This document shows, in pieces, positions 47,186-58,549 of a stretch of 64,000 nt of DNA. The notes under the pieces were generated by a model that was given only the letters and a program-made list of their open reading frames with translations, made no database searches and had not been told where the DNA came from. The first letter of the stretch is position 1, and each line of letters begins with the position of its first letter. The translations under genes were made by a program, and so were the position numbers. Source of the stretch: Histoplasma ohiense (lineage: Eukaryota; Ascomycota; Eurotiomycetes; Onygenales; Ajellomycetaceae); assembly GCA_017607445.1 (NCBI GenBank), contig JAEVHH010000001.1:7874001-7938000 (forward strand), written 5' to 3'.

Positions 47186-48955
47186 TTTCTCTTTTTCTTC
47201 TGCTCTTTGAGAAGCTTTGTACATCTTTCATGATCTCTCTCTTTATTCTCCACATCTCTCTTCTGCTCCCACTGTCTTCATCAAAATGTGATTTCATACA
47301 CAAGTATTGTATGATACAATCTGCTTCACTAGTTATTCATCTGTTGCATCTCTTGCTCAGAGCAAGTATGAAATCTTTAGCAATCTTATACATTCTCTGA
47401 ATTCTGCTGTTGTTCATATCAATTGTGCTGAGTATATATTATATCTCTTTTTGTCTCTTTTCTACAATTTTCTTTCTAACTTTTGTAGATGAAATTGTAC
47501 AGAGTCTCTGTGTTGTTGAGATTATGACAGATAAGAATCTCTGTATTATATTTACTTACATCAATTTTTATATTGTCTCTCTATCTTTGTATGCTTTCAG
47601 CTTATCAGACAAGTGTCTTCATCTACTTTGTTGATGAATGACTTCTGATTTGATCATTCATAGAAAGAAGATATATGTTCAAGATAGTCTGAATGATGAT
47701 GTGATATTTTTTTATATCTGTGATGAGTATACATCTGTTTCTTGTGCTGATTGTGTGAGAGACAAAGAATCATTTCAATTTTGTGTTTTGTCTTCTGTAT
47801 ATAACTGTTCTGCTGACTGCTCTTGTCTCTGCTGCAACTGTCTCTGAAGCTTCAAGAAGAGTTTCTGTTTCTTCAGTAAGTGTATACTTCTTTCTTTTCA
47901 TTGTGATAACTGTTAATATTCTACAGTTACTTTCAATATCACTCTGTGTATGTCTATCTCTGCTCTTCTTTTGAATTCTTTTGTGATTTGTTCACTCTTC
48001 TTCACTTTCAATTTCATTCTCTCTCTTTCTACTCTTTCTTTGACTTCTGTTGAATGAGCATCTGTCATCTGTTCTTATAGAAGCTCAGACATTCATTCAA
48101 CTGCTTTGTTCACTTCTTCTTTGTCTCTTTCTCTTCTGATTGATTTTTCTCTGTGTATACATACTCATCATTTTGTTGAGCTTTCTGTGAATCTCTCTAT
48201 TGAAGATATTGAATCAGTGTATCAGACTCTGTATGAGATGAAAGCATACATTGCACTTCTATATATACATCTTGAGATTCTGAAGTTCTTGGCACAGACT
48301 GATTTTTAGTCTTTTTTCTATTGCATACAAATAGTTTTCAGAGATGTTGATTTGAGTATTTTATTGATATGCATCTTTTTCTTTGTGCTTCAATTTCTCT
48401 GTATTTTTAGAAATTGAGTGAAGTCTCTGCAGCAGTCATTAGAGCTGTATGTGAATAGATTATTTTTCTGACTTTCTTTTTCTCTTTCTCTTCTAATTAT
48501 TAATCTTACATGATCTTTTATCAGTTCTATACTTGACAACTAGAGATGGCAGATCTCATATTTTTCAATGAAAGCATTCTGTCTCTGTGTATTATACTGC
48601 CTCTCTTTGTAAGCTCAGATAACTACAGTGAATGACTCATTGAAACTAATCTTATCTGATCTCTGAGTATTCTCAGATTCTGAAATAGCTTGATTCAATA
48701 CATTCACTGATGTTTCTGACAGTTCATTTTCTGAGATCTCTGTAATTGAGCTAGTATAGACAGTTGAATTCTTCTCTGAATCTTTTTGTTTCTTGCAATC
48801 TGATTTATGTGCTGATTGACTGTCTCAAGTTCACCTCTGACTGTGTTGTGCTCACTGTCTACATCACAATATCATACAGTCAGCAACAGTCTTATCACTT
48901 ATCAGAGTATGCTGTATACTCATCTATTCCATTTTCTTTCATTCTTTTTTGATTA
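47186..48955 (+). pseudogene. C2 antisense gene, part 2 (Cys-rich)
   Basis: Resumes exactly where B1 cut (TTTCTC follows the ACTGA duplication). An exon from about 47362 encodes SKYEIFSNLIHSLNSA then INCAE. An intron-like stretch ends TTTTGTAG just before 47490. The Cys-rich exon 47638-47847 has C-x2-C-x9-C-x7-C-x3-C-x6-C. The next intron starts GTAAGTGTATAC at about 47876 and ends CTACAG near 47930. The C-terminal stretch 48106-48309 (ELSVNLSIEDIES) is open, and the last ORF ends at 48952. Homologous to C1 6205-4459. No family recognised. Confidence 0.6.
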
Positions 48956-49471
48956 TTGTTGAGAAATCTGAGTAGATGATATCATCTGATTTGTAAGTGT
49001 CAATGATTTCTCTAACTTTTCTGAGCTTTTCTATTGTAAGCTCTTTTTTCTTCAATGCTGATGATAGTGCTGCAGATGATCACAGCTTATTGAGATTCTT
49101 CATCTTCATCTCTATAAAATGAGAGTCATTTATAAGATTGCATAGAACTTGTCTCTTTGATTCTTTCAAAGCATATATTTCAAGAGAGTGTGATTTGAGA
49201 ATTTTGTACAGTTCAAATCATTTTGATTGAAACTTTTCAGATTCTTCATTTTATACAAGAACTCAAATGCTCACAGTAAGACTTGTTTCTTTCACTAATA
49301 AATCTCATATTCTTTTCAATTGTATGATATGATTGAGCAGTAATTTGTTTGCTTTTGCTCAGATATGACTAACTTCTCTTATTTTTGATTTCATATCTAC
49401 AATCACTATCTTCTTCTCTATCTGCTTCTGTGTATCCTCTGGAATATGTGGATGCATCTCATAGAGCAGAT

Positions 49472-50311
49472 TGTTATAAACCTGCGGCATGAATCAGAGC
49501 TTATTGAATAAGAACTGAAGAGATGCAGAAACAGAATAATTCATAATCAACACTAATATAAGATCACATAACTGCTCACTCTGATCACTGTGCTCACCAT
49601 GATCACCAGTGAGCAAAGTGAGCAAGTGAGCAGAGTGAGCAGGATATTTTGTATGAGGACTTCAATGTATTTAAACACACTCATTACCCTTAGAATCAAG
49701 GAGCTTATCTTCTTGATCATGATCAATGTTGCTACCGAGTCTCTAACTCAGCAAGCTTCTCACTGGATATAAGATAAGATCGGGGCTTATATAGTGTTGC
49801 TGAGCTTGTTCACTGAATCAGAAGATAGTGCCACTATCACAGGTTAAGATATAACATCAAAAGAAATATCTAGAATGACTAGCAATAGCTACAGCAGTGA
49901 TCTAAGATAGACAATAAAAGTATCTAGTAGAGCTTACAAGGTAGAGCAGATGCTTAAGATATACATTGTGAAGAAGTATACTTGAGATGAGCTTATAGTC
50001 ATACTATATAACTGAGTATAAGTAAAGATAAAGGCAAGAGGTAGAAAGAAATAAGATTGATCATGATCAAGAAAATAAACTTCTTGATTCTAAGAGTAAT
50101 AAGTGTGTTTAAATACATTGAAGTTCTCATACAAAATATCCTGCTCACTCTGCTTACTTGCTCACTTTGCTCACTGATGATCATGATGAGCACAGTGATC
50201 AGAGTGAGCAGTTATGTGACCTTATATTAGCATTGATTGTGGATTGTTCTGTTCCTGCATCTCTTCAGTTCTTATCCAATAAGCCCTGATTCGTGCCGCA
50301 GGTTTATAACA
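49472..50311. mobile_element. Foldback element D (long inverted repeats)
   Basis: 840 bp with inverted termini of about 255 bp starting TGTTATAAACCTGCGGC, and a central unique part of about 320 bp (49730-50050). Flanked by the 5-bp duplication CAGAT (49467-49471, 50312-50316); C1 has the matching empty site. TG...CA ends with 5-bp duplication are LTR-like, but the two ends are inverted, so it is either a DNA-transposon MITE or an inverted pair of solo LTRs. Keeps CpGs at both tips (CTGCGGC, TCGTGCCGC) and in the middle (CTACCGAG, GATCGGG), hence younger than its host element. No coding region. Confidence 0.85.
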
Positions 50312-50601
50312 CAGATAGAACAGCAAGTGCTTTGAAACTGTATACTAATGAACTCATATTGTGAATAATATCTGTTTCAGATATTCATCTTATAATCTTG
50401 TGAGCTTCTTCATTAGATATTTCATCAGCATACTGTCTAGTATTCTGTTTAAGTGTTTGACTTTTCCATTTGTATGAGAGTGATAGAATGTCATTGTGCA
50501 ATGCTTTGTCTGCAACTGTTTGATGAAGTGTCTCACAGCTTCTTCTACAAGGTTTGCACTGTTATCTGTCAATATCTCACAGAGCATATCATAATTGATG
50601 T

Positions 50602-51550
50602 TAGGCTGGCTGGTGGAACCATGAATTTCATGTTTGGTTTGATTTGATTTGGTCCCAGTTCATTTCTTGGCGTGATTTTCAGTGGGACCAGGATCAGAAT
50701 GGGAGTGTAAAGTGACTAGAATTATTACAACATGAGTGAAATGGGACTAATAAATCTTGATATTTCATATAAAGTGACTGACTATCAAAAATAAGAACAT
50801 GACCTGGGACTGACTATGATTTTGACTGAGGTTTGGTCCCATTCTGATGATTATATAATACATATCTTAGATATCAATCTGATGATATGATTGGTGGAGA
50901 TATCACCTCTATCTAGTGCTGTCAACCAATCTATTGCTGCTAAGCTATCCCTCACTGCTAAGCTATCGCCGCTGCCAACCTATCTATTGCTGCAAGCTAT
51001 CCCTCGCTGCTAAGCTATCCCTCGCTGCTAAGCTATCCCTCGCTGCTAAGCTATCGCCGCTGCCAACCTATCTATTGCTGCAAGCTATCCCTCGCTGCTA
51101 AGCTATCGCTGCCAACCTATCTACCGCGGTGAATCTCTCTATCGCTGCCAATCTATCGCTGCCAATCTATCGCTGCCAATCTATCGCTGCCAACCTATCT
51201 ACTGCAGTGAATCTATCTATCACTATCATTACTAGTTCAAAATAGAACTAGAGCATAAATACACTAAACTTCTTTTGATAGATAATGATTTTTGGTAATG
51301 CTCATAGCATTATATCATCTATATAGGGTAAATCATGGTCCCATTTGGTCCCATTTTAACAAAATGGGACCAAATGGGATCAGAATCAGTAATTTATAAG
51401 AAGAACATGACCTGGGACTAGATTTATAATATAAACAGTGTAAAGTGACTAATTTAATAAACACTATATGGAACCAGGACTAAGAAATTTGATAATGGAA
51501 CTGGAGAAATATTTAGTCCCAGTCCCATGCATGATCACACAGCCAGTCTA
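50602..51550. mobile_element. hAT-derived MITE E2
   Basis: 949 bp with TAGGCTGG ... CCAGTCTA ends and the 8-bp duplication ATTGATGT (50594-50601, 51551-51558). Its left 100-200 bp match the right end of the hAT at 13429 reverse-complemented, and TGGGACC/GGTCCCA motifs recur at both ends, so it could have been moved by a transposase like that of element E. The interior holds a minisatellite and no gene. Confidence 0.9.
50921..51225. repeat. Minisatellite inside E2
   Basis: Units of the type GCTGCTAAGCTATCCCTC (18 bp) alternate with CGCTGCCAACCTATCTATTG, followed by three or more 14-bp units AATCTATCGCTGCC. Higher-order arrangement: the block from GCTAAGCTATCGCCGCTGCC recurs. CpGs are well kept. 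Confidence 0.9.
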
Positions 51551-53310
51551 ATTGATGTAGATATCATTATATAGAAATTTAGCAATGATCTTCTTCATCA
51601 TCTCTGACATCACTCACACAATTGGCCACTCTGTGGTGTAATCAATTGCTGTTATTATTCAGTGATTTTCATTTGATGTTCATGGCAATACTTTCATAAG
51701 ATCTATCACTCAATGTTCAAACAGTTTAATTGTATCTTCTATCTGATGTTGTGCTCTCTCACACTTCAATTCATATCTTGCATTCTTTGAGACTTGGCAG
51801 TTTGAGCACTTCTGCATATATGCTTGAATATCTTCTTTCATACTTGATCAGTATGCTCAATCTTTCAGAACACTCATAAATTCTGAGCTCTCTAAGTGGC
51901 TGAATTTCTTGTACATATGACTTATCAGATTCTATTGAAACTGAGGCTCAAGATACAGTGTCTCTGTGTAATCAAAATCACAGTAAAGCACAACATTCTT
52001 CTCTAACTTTACAAGTTTCAATTTTGAAAGCATCTCTTCTATTATCTTTGTCAGATGTTTATCAGCTGATACACTTTCATTCTTCAAGCAGATGATCATG
52101 GCTTTCAATCACTCTGTCTCATTATAATCTCTCAGTGCTGTTAGTATGAATTCTTTCTGTGCTGCATTCACTGAATCTTCTTTCATGAAGTCAGATCTAC
52201 AACTTATGACATCTGACACAATAGCATTCATTCTTTTTCTATATTTGATTTGAAGATCATACATCTGAAACTCTGATATTCATCATACTAGCTGCTTGAA
52301 GGGTTTGATTGTCATTTGCAAATAAATGAGACTTTCATGATCAGTGATCACTGTTGTTGTATGTCTGTTGTTGATATATCAATTCCACAGATTTAGTGTA
52401 TGTTTGATTGCTAGAAGTTTCTTCTTATACACAGAATAGTTAAGCTCTGCATCTGACAGCTTTCAGTCATTATACACTACTGAGTGTAATTTATCATTCT
52501 CTCTCACTTGCAAGAGAGAGCATTCAATGATCTATTCTGATGCATTAGTTTCAATTGTGAAGAGCTTTGTACAATCTGATTGAACAAGCACTGAAGATGT
52601 TGTCATACATTCTCTAAGCTCAAGAAAGATCTCTTTGCAGAAGATATTTCAGATGATTGAACAAAATTTCTTTTTGCAAAACTCAGCATCTATCACTTTA
52701 AGAAGATCTGACAACAGAGTAGCAATTCATACAAAATTCTTTACAAACTTTCTGTAATAGAATGTCTGTTCTAAAAATTGATGTATATGATGTACATTTC
52801 TAGACCTTGGCCATTTTGCAATAACTTCTAGTTTTTCAGAGATTGAGTGTATGCAGCTCTCTTTCACAAGATGTTTCATGAACTTCAACTTCTTCATATC
52901 AAACATATATTTTGATGATTTGATGTAGAGCTTGTGCTCTGTCAGAGTTGTGAGCATCTGATTCACATGTTGTAGATGCTCTTTGTACAAGTTCAAAAAG
53001 ATTAAAATATCATCAAAATATACAAGACATGATTGACTGTTCTGTTTTGCAAGAATTGTATTTATTATCATCTGAAAGATTGCAGAGGTGTTTGTAAGTT
53101 TCATAGACATTGCAAGAAATTCAAACTTTCTTCATTGTGTGTTAAATGCTGTTTTGAGTACTGATAGTTCATCTACATAAATCTGCCAGTATTCTGTGAG
53201 TAGATCAATCTTCATCAAGTATCAGACATTTTCTACTGTATCTAGTTGTTGTTGAATTTGCAGTAGTAGATATTCATTCTTGATGATGAGCTTATTGAGC
53301 ATCTGATAGT

Positions 53311-55948
53311 TGATGCACATACACCATTCTCCATTTGACTTTTTAGCAAATAGAACTGGAAAGCCTCATACACTGAAGAATGATTGTATAAGACCCCTCT
53401 TCAACAACTCCTCTATCTGCTGCTGTAATTCCTCAAGATGCATTTGTGATAGAGGGTATGCATTGCAATTTATTGACTTCACATCCCTCATATCAATCTC
53501 ATGGATGAATTCTCTTTCAGATGACAGAGAAGATGAGAGGTTCATTCAGAAGATCTTCTTATACTTTTCAAGCAGTGTCTTCATATACATTTTGTTTTTT
53601 AAATCTTTTGTGAACAGCAGTTCTTTTGTCTCAGATTCTCTTATGATATATAGAATACTCTGAGTTGAAGATTTATACAGCACTCATTTTGCTTGATGTT
53701 GAGTGATGAGATTCAAGTCTTTCATCTCTGACACATAGAATCTGCATTTTATATTCATGAATAAGATTGTATGAATTTGGTTCTTACAATCTGTCAACTG
53801 TATATGATATGTACATCAATGAATTTAGAAATCATACTTCTGAAATCAATCAAGTCTCAAGATCAGATTGTATTCTACATTCAGAAGCACATGCATTCAG
53901 ATGCAGCAAGATCATCTTTTGAAATGCAAGAGCATCTTTATTCTCACAGATGAGATAAGATAACAATTGTTTGAAAGCTTTATTCATTTAGATTTCTTCA
54001 CTCATCATACATCAGACAATCATTTTAGCATATAATCATCAATATACTTCATTGAAGTGTCTGTGTTCAATAACATCTTCACTGCTACTTCTCTTTTCTG
54101 TCTCAGATATTCTCTATACATCAGTGTATTCAGTTCTATAATGTTCAGATGTTCATTTACTTTCTCTTCTGCACTCATCTCTTCATCTCTCTTCTGTTTA
54201 GCTCTTATAGAATTCAGAGAATCATCTAATATAGACAACTCATTTACTTCAAAGATCTTTAGTAGTTGATCAGTAAATGTCTCTGATTCTGCTGATCTCT
54301 CTAGTTTTTTGACTTCTTCTCTTGAGAATGATTACAGCAATTCTTTGTGTTATGATTCTGTCAGCTGCAGTGAAAGCACACTCTGTGTTCATAACATCAG
54401 ACTATTCACTCTGATAAATTCTTCTTGATGAGGTTTGAGACTTTTGTGATAGCATTGAGATTGATATTCATCACATCTGAGTGTCTTAATGATAAAGTAA
54501 TGAATGTAGATATGAGTCTTCTTGCATTTATCTGCATCTTCACTGCTTGCTTTTGCAGCTTGCTCACTTGTTTTCTTGAGAGTAGTGTTTTGTACATTTC
54601 CTTCATCATCTGTGGCTGTGGGTTAAGACACTTTCACTCAGTGTATAGATTGATATCTAAGCTGTGTATGAAGATTTGTAGACAGAAAGATGTTGGAAGC
54701 TCTTGATTCATTGCAAGATAACACAAGTTGAAATAAATGTAGTATGATATGAGATCTTCTTCTTGCTTGCATTCTATAAAGCATTCATAACATTTGTCTT
54801 TGATATCTAATTCTTTGAAGTTATGCAGAATTCATCTTGTGAAATTGTCTCATTTTCATGATAATTCATACTTGTCAGATGCTTCTGTGTTCAACTTCTC
54901 AGCTGTTATTCAAAGAGATCTAGCTTTTCTCTTGAGAATAGATGCTGTGTGTAAGATCTGCTGTAATTCAGTGAATTGCTGTTCTGTGAGCTTGCACTTT
55001 ATATGATAGTGTGAATGCATCTGACTCAATCAGTTGAGAGCAGCATTGTTCTTACACTCATTATTGAAATATAGTGAGTTAGATAGATCATCTGATTTGA
55101 TATATTCTGTAATGATTGATATATTCTCAGAGAATGCTGTTTGTGCTGTGTATGCTGGGTCAGAGTTGTTAGATGAGATATTGATGTTCAGAGAGTTGAT
55201 TAAGCTATATAATGAGATCTTGAGTATTGTTGAATGTTCAGTTTTGAGACATATACACTTCAGTTCTCAGTGCAGATCAGTCATCTGAGCATCTTGCTTA
55301 TTTCTGATATTTGCAAAACTATCTGCAAAGCTCACAACATTCACTGTTCATTGCTGAGCAGCTTCTGTACACTGATGTTTCTTCTGTGCCTCAAGCTCTG
55401 TTTGATAAAGATTACACATTGTCAATATCTTCTTCAACAAAATGTTGCAGATGAGAAGCTTGTCATTCTTGAATGTGAGAGCTGCTGCTCTATGTACTCC
55501 TTTTTATAGATCTTCAAGAATCAGTTGCATTTCATTCAGTTCAGATACAAGAGATGAGTGTTGATTGAAGATGTCTATAATGATTATCATCAATTGTACA
55601 CTTTTCTCTATATCTTAAGAATATTGTTTGTAGTTGATTTCTTATTGATATCTTCTTGATCATACAACTGACTGACTTCTTCTTAAGCTTGTGAGTAGAG
55701 TAGTTCTTTGAATCATTGTTCATCTCTACATCATCTTTCTACATTCTTGACTCATCTCATGTATAATGATGAGTCATCTGCTACTGATTTTGCAATCAGA
55801 AGTATTTCAACTTCACCACTCATTTGTACAATCAAGCTCTAAAGCATAGAGATGACCATGCTGACATGATAACTACAACTCACATTATAGACAGAATTAT
55901 CACACCCTCAGAAGTGTATACTCTCTTTGATTTAGACATACTATCAGA
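53311..55948 (-). pseudogene. C2 gag and pol start
   Basis: Minus-strand 5' part of the element. Gag-like stretches 54609-54406 (Lys/Arg-rich) precede a zinc knuckle C-x2-C-x4-H-x4-C at 54380-54337, then a Glu/Lys-rich segment 54238-54020 and the beginning of RT near 53330. Several plus-strand ORFs here are shadows. The gag start is not resolved; the leader next to the 5' LTR is about 55948-55800. Confidence 0.7.
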
Positions 55949-56092
55949 TGTAGTTCAAAGATTGCTTGAGTTGTTCAAAGCTTCTAAGCTTTGCAGCTCT
56001 TCTTATATGAATTAACTAGTGCAGTAGTGTACACCATTCTTGATAATAGAGGGTGGCGTACGCCACGGAAGAATAATAAGCCAAAATTACCA
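55949..56092 (-). repeat. C2 5' LTR
   Basis: 144 bp, keeps the palindrome GTGGCGTACGCCAC (56053-56066 region) with two CpGs. The 3' partner has lost both. Confidence 0.92.
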
Positions 56093-57788
56093 CACAATCA
56101 CTGTCTTATTTTCTCAGAAGATGACTGTGTTTACAAGAAGAATATTGATAGAACTGCTGATCTCACTCAGATATCAGTGAAAGTGTACAAACTACTAACT
56201 CATCAAGCACATGAGAAGAAGAACATTCAAGTGTTCACTGCTAGTATGATGAATATCAAAAAAGTATTAGAAAAGTTAGAACTCAAAAACTTCAAGAAAC
56301 TGCATAAGAAACTATCTGAATCATATGAAGACTTCACAGATATGTTCAATAAAAAAGAAGCTGAAAAGCTTCTCTCTCATCAAGAACTCAGTATAGATCA
56401 TACAATCAAGCTCATCAAGAAAAATGATAAGAATCCACAATCACTCTGAGATTCTCTCTACAGCATATCACACAACAAGCTTCTTATTCTACAAAAAATG
56501 CTCAACAGATTACTAAACAAAGACTTCATTCATATTAACAACTCATTCATCACAGCATTTATACTGTTTGTAAAGAAATCAGAAGAAGACTTACAATTCT
56601 GCATCAACTATCAAAAACTCAACAAGATTATATGAAAGAACTGATACTCTCTTTCATTTATCAATGAAATATTTAAATGAATAGAAAAAGCAAAATGATT
56701 TACAAAGCTTGACATCTCTGCAGCCTTCTATAAGATAAGGATTAATGAAGATGATGAATGGCTAACTGCTTTTCACACACATTACAGATTATACAAATGA
56801 ACAGTGACTCTCTTTAAATTAGTGAACACTCTGAATACATTTCAGAAATACATTAACTGAGCTCTATAAAATCTGCTTGATGAGATTGTCTCAGTGTATA
56901 TGAATGATATTCTGATCTTTATTGATGAATTGCTCACTGAGTATCACAAGCATGTACAACAAATGCTTGACTGTCTATAAAAAGCTGAACTGTAAGTGAA
57001 CATTGATAAATACAACTTCAAGATCAAGTCTATAATCTATCTAGAATTCATTATTGAAGCTGAAAAAGATGTACACATGAATTCTAAGAAGATGAAAGCA
57101 ATTCTCAACTGAAAGACATCAGTCTCAGTAAAAGAGACTAGAAGCTTTCTAGAATTTGTCAACTTTTATCAAAGATTCATCAAAGACTTTTCTGATATTA
57201 TACAATCACTGATGAATCTGATATGAAAAGATGCTGTATTTCAATGAACTGACAAAGTGAATGCAGTATTCAAAAAACTGAAGTATATATTCACAAACAT
57301 TTTGATGCTGCAATCATTTAATTCACATAAGCATACAATTCTCAAAACAGACATCTTGAGTTATGTAGTAGATGAGATATTAATGCAATATAATAATGAA
57401 GATGTTCTATAATCTTATGTCTTTATCTCAAAAAAGATGTCATTCACTGAATGCAACTATAAAATCTATAACAAAAAGCTTCTAGTGATCATACAATATC
57501 TTGAAGAATGAAAGTCTGAACTTATGAGTGTTGAAAAGTTTGAGATTATTATCAATTATAAGAACTTAGAGTACTTCACAATCATTTATAAACTCACTGA
57601 GAGATATATACATTGATCATTGTTTCTTAGCTGTTTTTCATTTATAATTCATTATTGATCTGAAGTAGAGAACACTCTTGCAGATGCTCTGTTCTGCTGA
57701 GAAGAAGATATATCATCTGATAACTTGAATAACAGATGAAAACACTGAGAGCATCAGTTAATCAACTCTGCAATTATAGAAAGTTCTA
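56093..57788 (+). pseudogene. A4 pol, part 2 (RT, RNase H)
   Basis: Continues from 39130. RT catalytic box region near 56895-56910 reads YMND (mutated YIDD). RNase H landmarks (TDILSYVVDE, then NYKNLEYF) lie near 57340-57570. Ends at AAAGTTCTA (57780-57788), which matches the start of the LINE at 58550 as well as A3 near 24360. Confidence 0.85.
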
Positions 57789-57870
57789 GCCCGCGTGGCG
57801 CAGTTGATAAGACTGTTACCCAAGGTAGCACTGTTAGATGTGCTGTAGGTTCGAATCCTGCTGCTGGCAA
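57789..57870 (+). tRNA. tRNA-Leu-like (CAA) head of the SINE, pseudo-tRNA
   Basis: 82 nt folding as a class II tRNA: acceptor stem GCCCGCG with TGCTGGC (one mismatch), A box TGGCGCAGTTGATAAG, anticodon stem TGTTA/TAGCA with loop CCCAAGG, a long variable arm, and a T arm GTAGG-TTCGAAT-CCTGC. The anticodon would be CAA (Leu), but position 33 is C, not the invariant U, and the acceptor has a mismatch, so it is a SINE promoter rather than a working tRNA. Confidence 0.65.
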
Positions 57871-58549
57871 GGTCTCATTTTGAACCACTTCTTACTCATG
57901 AAGGCCTCTGTGACCAGGGGTCAAGTCTAGTGAGGCAGTGCTGACAGGGGTGCTGCTTGGCAGTGGTGAGGGTGGTGGCCGCTGGAAGCCACACTCATTA
58001 GTGCCAAGCAGCCCCCTGCCACTAGTGCTGATCTAAGCAAGATCCGATGATTACAGAGGGTTGAGTATAGGGTGCTTATACATACTAGCACCTGCCAAGG
58101 CCCCCGGCAACTAGGGGGCCACCCCAACAACAGGGAATGATTTTAAAAACCATCCGATTGGCTGCCTCATCAGAGAGGTAGTAGCAAGCCAAGCAGGACA
58201 TCCTGGTAGACACCCTATTCTCAGAGCCCACTAGTGGTCATCTAACACTATTAGTGGGTAATTTGGGTGGGGTAAGCCTATGGTTAGTCCCTTACACAGG
58301 GCAAGGCCACGACGGCCGGTTGGTAGGCCAAGGGGGCAATGGGCCGAGATCAGCAACTGGAAGCTCTGGGCTATGGTGATGCCTAGGGTGGGCAGTGGCG
58401 CTTAACTAGGACCCCCGCTGGAAACCCCAGAACTAGTTAAAGCGGCCCGAGAGGATGGACGCGGTGGTCGGTTGGTTATAGGGGTTATAATATGTAACTA
58501 GCTTAAGGTGCATCCTGCGTGGAATAGCCACGTAGTCAAAAAAATGTTA
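57789..58549 (+). mobile_element. tRNA-headed SINE-like element
   Basis: 761 bp, GC-rich and CpG-bearing, in sharp contrast to the decayed sequence on both sides. Starts with a tRNA-like head with pol III A and B boxes, ends in CAAAAAAATGTTA, and is flanked by the 9-bp repeat AAAGTTCTA (57780-57788, 58550-58558). No convincing ORF. Long for a SINE; the body has no similarity I recognise. Confidence 0.72.

Larger units (their letters stand above)
48956..53310 (-). pseudogene. C2 pol: integrase, RNase H, RT (with nested D and E2)
   Basis: Mirror of C1 pol. The RT YFDD stretch lies in 53110-52727, RNase H near 52600-52200, the integrase finger near 51900-51770 and the core in 51690-50390, split by E2 at 50602-51550 and by D at 49472-50311. 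The integrase Asp stretch LTDNSANL lies near 50570. The end overlaps or abuts the antisense gene near 48955. TGA stops throughout. Confidence 0.85.
39131..56092 (-). mobile_element. Family C Ty3/Gypsy element, copy C2, with nested B1, D and E2
   Basis: Minus-strand element with 144-bp LTRs at 39131-39274 (3') and 55949-56092 (5'). After removing B1, D and E2 with their duplications, about 8.0 kb remain: gag, pol (right to left) and a plus-strand antisense gene. Flanking TGCAAT/CACAAT differ only as expected if a CG in an ancestral CGCAAT decayed on opposite strands. Confidence 0.92.
36911..57788 (+). mobile_element. Family A element copy A4, split by a 17-kb insertion
   Basis: 5' LTR, gag and protease run to 39130; reading resumes at 56093 with sequence that follows directly in A3 (compare 22640-22700). 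Between lies element C2 with its own nested insertions. A4 ends at 57788, after the RNase H region, where a SINE-like element and a LINE take over; integrase and 3' LTR are not in the window. Most heavily decayed A copy, with no CpG in its first kilobase. Confidence 0.88.

Noticed and set aside
50921..51225. CRISPR-like array
   Set aside because: Contiguous tandem units without unique spacers in a eukaryotic MITE: a minisatellite.
57789..57870. Functional tRNA-Leu gene
   Set aside because: Loop position 33 is C, the acceptor stem has a mismatch, and it is fused to a 680-bp body with a target duplication; a SINE head fits better.
57927..58130. Protein gene within the SINE-like element
   Set aside because: A 67-codon ORF in GC-rich sequence without recognisable features; chance is likely.
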